Assembly (NCBI GenBank): GCA_947626565.1
Contig: CANQSQ010000004.1
Coordinates: forward strand, 1 to 64,000
From: an uncultured Bacilli bacterium
Lineage (GTDB): Bacteria; Bacillota_I; Bacilli_A; RF39; UBA660
DNA length: 64,000 nucleotides
Direction of reading: 5' to 3'
The number at the start of each line of letters is the position of its first letter. The first letter of the stretch is position 1. Shown piece after piece: positions 57,551 through 64,000 of the stretch. Both the position numbers and the translations under genes were made by a program. Below the pieces are notes generated by a model. The model was not told the DNA's origin, ran no database searches, and worked only from the letters and a program-made list of their open reading frames with translations.

Positions 57551-59692
57551 ATGATGACAATAGAAGATTATGCATTAGACGTTGGAAAAACAGTCGACGA
57601 AATAATTGCCCTATGTGAAAAAATTGGTATTGCTTGCCAAGATGAGACTACTACTTTAGATGAAGAAAGTATTATTTTACTTGATAATGAATTACAAGAT
57701 CAAGAAGACTATGTTACAGGAAATATAGAAGATTTAGAAGAAAGAAGACTTGATGAAGAAGTAACTGATAAAGCTGAAGAATTAGCTATGAATACTAAGT
57801 TTGATTTAGATAATGAAACATCATTTACGAAAGTTAAGTCTAAAAACAATAAAAAAGTTGAAAATACTACTAAAAAAGAATTTTTAAAAGAACGTAAAAA
57901 AATCTATAAACATCGTGAAAAATTACAAAGTAATGAAACTCCTCAAGATGTAAATGTTATCTTATATCATGAAGGAATGAGTGTTGCTGATTTAGCTTCA
58001 GCTCTTGATGCCAATGCCGTTGAAATAGTAAAAAAATTAATGACTTTAGGTATTATGGCTAATATCAATCAAACTATTGATTATGATTCTGCTGAAGTTA
58101 TTGCTTCAGAATATGGGAAGGTTTTGAAAAAAGAAGAAACAGCCGATATTTCTAATTTTGAAAATTATGAAATAGAAGATAAAGAAGAGGATTTAGTGCC
58201 TCGCCCTCCGGTTGTTACAATTATGGGACACGTTGATCATGGTAAAACAACTTTACTAGATACCATCAGAAAAACAAGTGTTGCCCAAGGCGAAGCTGGA
58301 GGAATTACTCAAGCTATTGGTGCTTACTCTGTTAAATGTAATGATAAATTAATTACTTTTATTGATACTCCAGGTCATGCTGCTTTCACCGAAATGCGTG
58401 CTAGAGGTGCTTCTATCACAGATATCGTTATAATTATCGTCGCAGCTGATGATGGTGTTATGCCTCAAACTAAAGAAGCTATTGACCATGCTAAAGCTGC
58501 TAATGTTCCTATTATAGTAGCTATTAATAAAATTGATAAACCAGAAGCTAATATTGATAAAACAATGAGTGGTTTAGTTGAAAATGGTCTAACTCCTGAA
58601 GAGTGGGGTGGCGATATCATTGTTAATAAGATTTCGGCTGCTACCGGAGAAGGTGTTAATGAATTACTAGAAAACATATTATTAGTTGCTGAAATGCAAG
58701 AATACAAAGCTAATCCTTCTCGTTACGCTACCGGTGCTGTTATTGAATCTAAAAAAGATAACAAAGTAGGTTCAGTTGCTACATTGTTAATTCAAAATGG
58801 TACATTACGTTTAGGAGATCCTATTGTTATTGGTAATTTTGCTGGTAAAGTTCGTACTCTAAAAGATGATAAAGGACGTAATATTGTTGAAGCTGGTCCT
58901 TCAACTCCTGTTGAAGTAACAGGTATTTCTGAAGTACCAAGTGCTGGAGACAAATTTATGGCTTTTGAATCAGAAAAACAAGCTAAAGAAATAGCTGCTT
59001 CTCGTCAACTACGCTCTAAAGAACAAGATACTAACTTTAGCGGTATGTCTTTAGAAGATTTATTTGGTCGTATTAAAGAAGGTATTAAAGAAATTAATGT
59101 TGTCTTAAAAGCTGATGTTAATGGAAGCCTAGAAGCTGTTAAAAATGCCTTAGAAAAAATAAATGTTGAAGGAGTTAAAGTAAATGTCATTAGAGCTGCT
59201 GTAGGAGCCATTACTGAAAGTGATGTTGTTTTAGCTAGTGCTTCTCATGCTATTATTATTGGCTTCAATGTTCGTGGTAATACCGCTACGATAGATACAG
59301 CTAAACAATATAACATTGAAATTAAAACTTATGACATAATCTACAAAGTAGTAGAAGATATGGAAAGTGCCATGAAAGGTATGCTTGATCCCGAATTTGA
59401 AGAAAAAGTTATTGCTACTCTTGAAGTTCGTCAAATCTTTAAATTCTCTAAAGTTGGTCTAATTGCTGGTTGTCATGTTACAAGTGGTACTGTTAAGAAC
59501 AATGCTAAAGCTCGTATTATTAGAGATAACGTAGTAGTTTATAATGGTGCTGTCAAGACACTTCAACATGAAAAAGACCAAGTAAAAGAAGTTCAAAAAG
59601 ATATGGACTGTGGTATTACCTTAGAAAATTGCCAAGATTATAAAGAAAATGACATTATTGAAATTTACGAACTTGTTGAAATAAAAAGATAA
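57551..59692 (+). CDS. infB: Translation initiation factor IF-2
   Basis: PPVVTIMGHVDHGKTTLLD, DTPGHAAFTEMRARG, NKIDKP. Confidence 0.97.
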   Translation: MMTIEDYALDVGKTVDEIIALCEKIGIACQDETTTLDEESIILLDNELQDQEDYVTGNIEDLEERRLDEEVTDKAEELAMNTKFDLDNETSFTKVKSKNNKKVENTTKKEFLKERKKIYKHREKLQSNETPQDVNVILYHEGMSVADLASALDANAVEIVKKLMTLGIMANINQTIDYDSAEVIASEYGKVLKKEETADISNFENYEIEDKEEDLVPRPPVVTIMGHVDHGKTTLLDTIRKTSVAQGEAGGITQAIGAYSVKCNDKLITFIDTPGHAAFTEMRARGASITDIVIIIVAADDGVMPQTKEAIDHAKAANVPIIVAINKIDKPEANIDKTMSGLVENGLTPEEWGGDIIVNKISAATGEGVNELLENILLVAEMQEYKANPSRYATGAVIESKKDNKVGSVATLLIQNGTLRLGDPIVIGNFAGKVRTLKDDKGRNIVEAGPSTPVEVTGISEVPSAGDKFMAFESEKQAKEIAASRQLRSKEQDTNFSGMSLEDLFGRIKEGIKEINVVLKADVNGSLEAVKNALEKINVEGVKVNVIRAAVGAITESDVVLASASHAIIIGFNVRGNTATIDTAKQYNIEIKTYDIIYKVVEDMESAMKGMLDPEFEEKVIATLEVRQIFKFSKVGLIAGCHVTSGTVKNNAKARIIRDNVVVYNGAVKTLQHEKDQVKEVQKDMDCGITLENCQDYKENDIIEIYELVEIKR

Positions 59693-59696
59693 ATTA

Positions 59697-59723
59697 ACTT
59701 AAGATTACTTAAGTTTTTTTTTA
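59697..59723 (+). terminator. Rho-independent terminator
   Basis: aacttaagattacttaagtttttttt. Confidence 0.75.
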
Positions 59724-59791
59724 TCTTTCCAAGATATCATAGTAATATAAACAAATCTTTGTTATAATTAACAAAAGAAAGGAATGATATT

Positions 59792-60136
59792 ATGGCCAAT
59801 ATAAAAATAGAACGTTTAAATCATACATTTCAAGAAGAAATTAGTATGATTTTAATGACTGAAATAAAAGATGAAGATATCAAATTTGTTACTATAACTG
59901 GAGTCGATATAACTAACGATTTAAGTTTTGCTAAAGTTTATTTTACTGTTTTAGATGACACTAAAAAAGATATAATATTAAATGCTCTAACTAAAGCTGC
60001 TCCTTTTATTAGAACTAAATTAGCTGAAAGAATAGAAATAAGACATACTCCTGAATTAAAATTTATTTTTGATACTTCTATAGAATATGGTAATCATATT
60101 GAACAAATTATTAATGATATAAATAATAAAAAATAA
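59792..60136 (+). CDS. rbfA: Ribosome-binding factor A
   Basis: ERLNHTFQEEISMIL...VTITGVDITNDLSFAKVYFTVL, RTPELKFIFDTSIEYG-like. Confidence 0.92.
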   Translation: MANIKIERLNHTFQEEISMILMTEIKDEDIKFVTITGVDITNDLSFAKVYFTVLDDTKKDIILNALTKAAPFIRTKLAERIEIRHTPELKFIFDTSIEYGNHIEQIINDINNKK

Positions 60137-60303
60137 CTTAAATTTACTATTTTTATTACCACCAAGTTTTCTTTTTAATATCCTTTTTTAAGTAAAATTT
60201 AAAGAGAAACCTAATAAGTAAATTACAGTAAAGGAAATCTTCCTTTATTTACAAATTTATTTTATCCGAGTATAATTATAAGTGAAGATAGAGGTGTAAA
60301 AAT

Positions 60304-62604
60304 ATGGCAAAAAGAAAAAAGAAAAAAGCTGCTCCTAAAAAGACAGATTCTGAATTTATCATCCAACTTTATGGTGTAGTTTTAATAATTATGGCCATCC
60401 TTGGAATTGGTAAATATGGTCCTGTTGGTCGCTTAATTGCTTCCTTTGGTCTTTTTTTAGTAGGTTCAATTTACATGCTCTTTTTATTAACCTTCTTTAT
60501 TGTCGGAGCTTATCTATTAGTAAAACGGGCTTGGCCCAATTTCTTTTCGACAAAGTTATTAGGTATTTATATATTTTTAATTGGTTTTTTAGTAATTATG
60601 CATCGTGAATTTGTTATTCAAAATAATAGTAATGCTACTTTAATATTTAAAGAGACTATTGATCAATTATTAATAGGTTTCAATAGTATTATGCATACTG
60701 GTTCTCTAGAAGATTGGTTTGCTGTCGGTGGTGGTTTAATAGGTGGGGTTTTTGCTATTATCTTTGTTAAATTATTCTCTTACATGGGTATGCAACTTAT
60801 TTCTTGTGTCTTAATAATTGGTGGTATATCAATGTTTACAGGCTTCTCTATTATTGACTTTATCAAAGATAAATATGAAGAAAGTAAAGCTAAACGTCAA
60901 GAATTATCTGAAGAAGATGATGCTGAAAAAGTTGAAGATACCGATAATGATAATCAAGAACTAAAACCTGTTATTATAAGTGATGGTAATGAAGAGGAAG
61001 AAGACAATAAACACGTTAAAATTAGTAGTATTGAAGAATTAACTAAAGTACCTGTTAAAGATAAAGAAAATCCATCTCCTGAAGAAACTAAACCATCTCA
61101 ACCAGCTAATAAAGATTATCAATTACCTCCAATCACTATTTTAACACCACCTAAGAAGAAGAACAAAGGAACAGATAATTCTGCTATTGAAAAAAATATT
61201 GAAAGTCTAGAAAAAGTTCTTCGTGATTTTAAGATAAATGGTAAAGTAGTTGAAGTTCATATTGGACCAACTGTTGCGCAATATGAATTGGAAATAGCTA
61301 GTGGAACTAGAGTTAGTAAAATTATTTCTCTAAATAGAGAAATTGCTTTAGCTTTATCTAAAAAAGATGTTCGTATTGAAGCTCCTATTCCTGGTAAAAG
61401 TACCGTTGGAATTGAATTTGCTAACGATTCACCAACGCCTGTTAGTTTCTATGAAATTATGAACAGTAATGTTATGCAAAAAGCCCAAGAAAAAATTTTA
61501 ATGGTTCCTTTAGGCAAGAGTATCATGGGCGATATAGGTGTTTGTGAAATTAATAAGATGCCTCATTTATTAATTGCTGGAACTACTGGTTCTGGAAAAT
61601 CAGTTTGCGTTAATGGTATTATTTGTTCCATTTTAATGCGCGCTAAACCAACTGAAGTAAAATTAGTTATGGTTGACCCTAAAGTCGTTGAATTATCTGT
61701 TTATAATGGTATTCCTCACTTACTATGTCCAGTTGTAACAGATCCTAAGAAAGCTTCTATTGCTTTAGCAAAAATGGTAGCTGAAATGGAAAAACGTTAT
61801 CAAATTTTCAGTGAAACAAAAACTAAAAATATTGAATCATATAATGAATATATCGAAAAATGTAATAAAGAAAACAATTCTGAATACGAACAAGAAAAAA
61901 TGCCTTATATTGTTGTTATTATCGATGAGTTAGCTGACTTAATGATGGTTGCTGCTAAAGAAGTTGAAGATTCTATTCTTCGTATAACTCAAAAAGCTCG
62001 TGCCGCTGGTATTCATTTAATTGTTGCTACCCAAAGACCATCAACCGAAGTAATTACTGGTTTAATTAAAGCTAATATTCCTTCTCGTATTTCCTTTGCT
62101 GTAGGTTCCGGAATCGATTCAAGAACCGTTCTTGATCAAATAGGAGCTGAAAAACTTTTAGGGAAAGGTGATATGCTTTTCTTACCAATTGGTGTTAATT
62201 CTCCAATTAGAATTCAAGGCTCTTTTATCACCGATGATGAAATAAAAAAATTAATTGATTTTACCGTTGCTCAACAACAAGCTCAATATGATGATTCTCT
62301 TATGAATTTAGAAGCTCCTGAATCTTCTAGTACCAGTAGTAGTGATGCGACCGGTACCGATGATGCTTCAGATGTTGATGATCCTCTTTATAAAGAAATC
62401 GTTCAATTTGTTGTTTCTACTCAAAAAGCCAGTGCTTCTTTAATTCAAAGAAAATTCAAACTAGGTTATAATAGAGCTGCTAGAATAATTGATCTTTTAG
62501 AAGAACGAGGTATAATTGGACCAGTTAATGGATCTAAACCTCGCGAAGTCTTAGTTCAATTAGATGCCTCATCTCCTAGTGAAGAATCAATTGAAGAAGG
62601 TTAA
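60304..62604 (+). CDS. ftsK: DNA translocase FtsK/SpoIIIE
   Basis: 4-TM N-terminus, HLLIAGTTGSGKSVCVN Walker A, VVIIDELADLMM, ATQRPS, C-terminal gamma winged helix. Confidence 0.95.
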   Translation: MAKRKKKKAAPKKTDSEFIIQLYGVVLIIMAILGIGKYGPVGRLIASFGLFLVGSIYMLFLLTFFIVGAYLLVKRAWPNFFSTKLLGIYIFLIGFLVIMHREFVIQNNSNATLIFKETIDQLLIGFNSIMHTGSLEDWFAVGGGLIGGVFAIIFVKLFSYMGMQLISCVLIIGGISMFTGFSIIDFIKDKYEESKAKRQELSEEDDAEKVEDTDNDNQELKPVIISDGNEEEEDNKHVKISSIEELTKVPVKDKENPSPEETKPSQPANKDYQLPPITILTPPKKKNKGTDNSAIEKNIESLEKVLRDFKINGKVVEVHIGPTVAQYELEIASGTRVSKIISLNREIALALSKKDVRIEAPIPGKSTVGIEFANDSPTPVSFYEIMNSNVMQKAQEKILMVPLGKSIMGDIGVCEINKMPHLLIAGTTGSGKSVCVNGIICSILMRAKPTEVKLVMVDPKVVELSVYNGIPHLLCPVVTDPKKASIALAKMVAEMEKRYQIFSETKTKNIESYNEYIEKCNKENNSEYEQEKMPYIVVIIDELADLMMVAAKEVEDSILRITQKARAAGIHLIVATQRPSTEVITGLIKANIPSRISFAVGSGIDSRTVLDQIGAEKLLGKGDMLFLPIGVNSPIRIQGSFITDDEIKKLIDFTVAQQQAQYDDSLMNLEAPESSSTSSSDATGTDDASDVDDPLYKEIVQFVVSTQKASASLIQRKFKLGYNRAARIIDLLEERGIIGPVNGSKPREVLVQLDASSPSEESIEEG

Positions 62605-62724
62605 TAAATATATTTGTTAATTACTTCACTAAATAGTCAATGATATTGACTATTTTTTGCCCTTAAAAACGCCTTTTCTCGCTAATTTTAATTGACATTT
62701 AGCTATATATATGCTACAATCAAC

Positions 62725-62822
62725 TTGTTTGACGCCTCAAGCTCAAACCGCATTGAAAAGGTAAAAACAATTTATTTGTACCTTAAGAGCGAGTCTTAAG
62801 TTTTTATAAAGGAGGTATTTAA
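62725..62822 (+). promoter_or_regulatory. Structured 5' UTR of rplU, candidate L21 leader
   Basis: Long leader (gcctcaagctcaaaccgcattgaaaaggtaaaaacaatttatttgtaccttaagagcgagtcttaag) between promoter and rplU SD. Confidence 0.45.
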
Positions 62823-63125
62823 ATGAATGCTGTAATTAAAGTTGGTGGAAAGCAATACTATGTTTCTGAAGGTAGCGAAATTTATGTTGAAAAATTAGCT
62901 GCTCAAACAGGTGATGTAGTTAAATTCGATCAAGTATTAATGTGCAACAGTAAAATAGGAAGCCCTTATCTTACTAATGTTACCGTTGAAGGTGAAGTAG
63001 TTAAAAATGGAAAACAAAGAAAAATAACTGTTTTTAAGTACAAAAGTAAAGATAGATCTAACCGTAAGAAACAAGGACACAGACAACCTTATACTAAAAT
63101 TAAAATTACTAAAATTAATGCTTAA
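62823..63125 (+). CDS. rplU: 50S ribosomal protein L21
   Basis: NAVIKVGGKQYYVSEG ... KYKSKDRSNRKKQGHRQPYTKIKI. Confidence 0.97.
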   Translation: MNAVIKVGGKQYYVSEGSEIYVEKLAAQTGDVVKFDQVLMCNSKIGSPYLTNVTVEGEVVKNGKQRKITVFKYKSKDRSNRKKQGHRQPYTKIKITKINA

Positions 63126-63127
63126 TT

Positions 63128-63430
63128 ATGATTAATGTTAAAGTAATAAAACAACAAGATAAATATCATGAAATAACTATTCTAGGCCATGCCATGTATG
63201 CTGATTATGGTAAAGATATTGTTTGCAGTGCTGTTAGTAGCATCGTAACAACATCAATTAATGGTATGTTATCTCTTAATAAGGAAAGTCTAAAGTATGA
63301 AGTTAATGACACTGGGTTGACTATTAGTAATATTTCTAATGATGACGCTACTCAGAAATTAACAAATAATATGGTTAGTCTTTTAAAAGAATTAGAAAAA
63401 AAATATAAAAAAAACATTACAGTAAAGTAA
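63128..63430 (+). CDS. prp: Ribosomal-processing cysteine protease Prp
   Basis: [20 protein letters not shown] His/Cys pair, between rplU and rpmA. Confidence 0.93.
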   Translation: MINVKVIKQQDKYHEITILGHAMYADYGKDIVCSAVSSIVTTSINGMLSLNKESLKYEVNDTGLTISNISNDDATQKLTNNMVSLLKELEKKYKKNITVK

Positions 63431-63441
63431 GGAGGAGAATT

Positions 63442-63732
63442 ATGAAATTTTTAAAATTAGATATTCAATTATTTGCTCACCACAAAGGGCAAGGATCAAC
63501 ATCTAATGGTCGTGATTCTGCAGGACGTAGACTAGGAGCTAAAGCTGCTGATGGTGAATTTATCACAGCAGGTTCAATTATATATCGTCAACGTGGAACT
63601 AAAGTATTCCCAGGCAACAATGTTCGCCGTGGTAATGATGATACTTTATATACTACAATTGACGGAATTTTAAAATTCGAACGTTTAGGAAGAGACAAAA
63701 AACAAGCTTCAGTATACCCAGTAGGAGAATAA
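63442..63732 (+). CDS. rpmA: 50S ribosomal protein L27 with N-terminal cleaved extension
   Basis: [31 protein letters not shown]. Confidence 0.97.
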   Translation: MKFLKLDIQLFAHHKGQGSTSNGRDSAGRRLGAKAADGEFITAGSIIYRQRGTKVFPGNNVRRGNDDTLYTTIDGILKFERLGRDKKQASVYPVGE

Positions 63733-63735
63733 TAT

Positions 63736-63760
63736 AGAGCCATTTAGGCTCTTTTTTATA
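63736..63760 (+). terminator. Rho-independent terminator
   Basis: agagccatttaggctctttttt. Confidence 0.75.
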
Positions 63761-63792
63761 TAAATTATAATAAATAAAGAAAAGGAAATCAT

Positions 63793-64000
63793 ATGACAAC
63801 AGAATTTAATAAAGAAGATTTAGTCTTTCCCTTTGATACTCTTCAAGACAAAATGAAAGACATCGAAAAAATATATTTAGAAGATTATGGCTCAAAATAT
63901 AAAAATAGTATTAAATTGCGCCAAAAAAACACTATTTATCTTTTAAATTCAACACCTGATTTTGAATATGATTATCTAACTAAATATAATTTATTACCCA
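63793..64000 (+). CDS. Partial hypothetical CDS, truncated by window end
   Basis: SD aaaggaaa, ATG, open to window end: MTTEFNKEDLVFPFDTLQDKMKDIEK... Confidence 0.6.
   Translation, partial: MTTEFNKEDLVFPFDTLQDKMKDIEKIYLEDYGSKYKNSIKLRQKNTIYLLNSTPDFEYDYLTKYNLLP

Noticed and set aside
60304-62604. FtsK/SpoIIIE ATPase considered as the missing EssC of the T7SS-like locus
   Set aside because: Has the 4-TM N-terminus, single ATPase and C-terminal gamma domain of chromosomal FtsK/SpoIIIE; lacks FHA and tandem ATPase domains expected of EssC.
1-64000. Recoding of TGA (Mycoplasma-type code)
   Set aside because: TGA clearly serves as a stop (e.g. csoR-copA region neighbours, 40510, 57539), and ORFs are intact under the standard bacterial code.

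Overview
AT-rich, standard-code (TGA used as stop) Firmicutes/Bacilli-like chromosomal segment, probably from a small-genome gut-type lineage that sporulates or descends from spore-formers (SpoIVFA/SpoIVFB-like pair, two CotY/CotZ-like coat proteins, a sporulation-type orphan kinase). Most of the window is ordinary housekeeping: PlsC/acyl-CoA ligase lipid genes, csoR-copA, proS, PBP5-type DacA, a T-box-HD-valS operon, radC-mreCD-spoIVFA/B, tRNA-Ala, rodA, polC, truB, rimP-nusA-ylxR-infB-rbfA, ftsK and rplU-prp-rpmA. The main accessory region is 32.7-41.8 kb, a type-VII-secretion-associated-looking locus. It has two WXG100-like small proteins, two paralogous small helical proteins, two proteins sharing a C-terminal TM/acidic/KYxARxxxELxDL module (one an 839-aa modular protein), two DUF4176 proteins and a duplicated pair of (small acidic protein + coiled-coil membrane protein). 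No EssC/T7SS core is present in the window. Other notable items: a continuous VanY-like carboxypeptidase-TruB fusion ORF; a J-domain/36-bp-repeat/TM/LysM protein; a SpoIVFB homologue whose reading frame has no ATG/GTG/TTG before its HExxH; a probable unannotated type I toxin-antitoxin locus beside tRNA-Ala (22-aa hydrophobic peptide, convergent sRNA, shared terminator); a RimP lacking its C-terminal half; a membrane-anchored EIIB-like protein with no active-site Cys; and tandem Spo0A-box-like sites 10 bp apart upstream of the orphan kinase. All family assignments come from reading motifs by eye; no database search was run.
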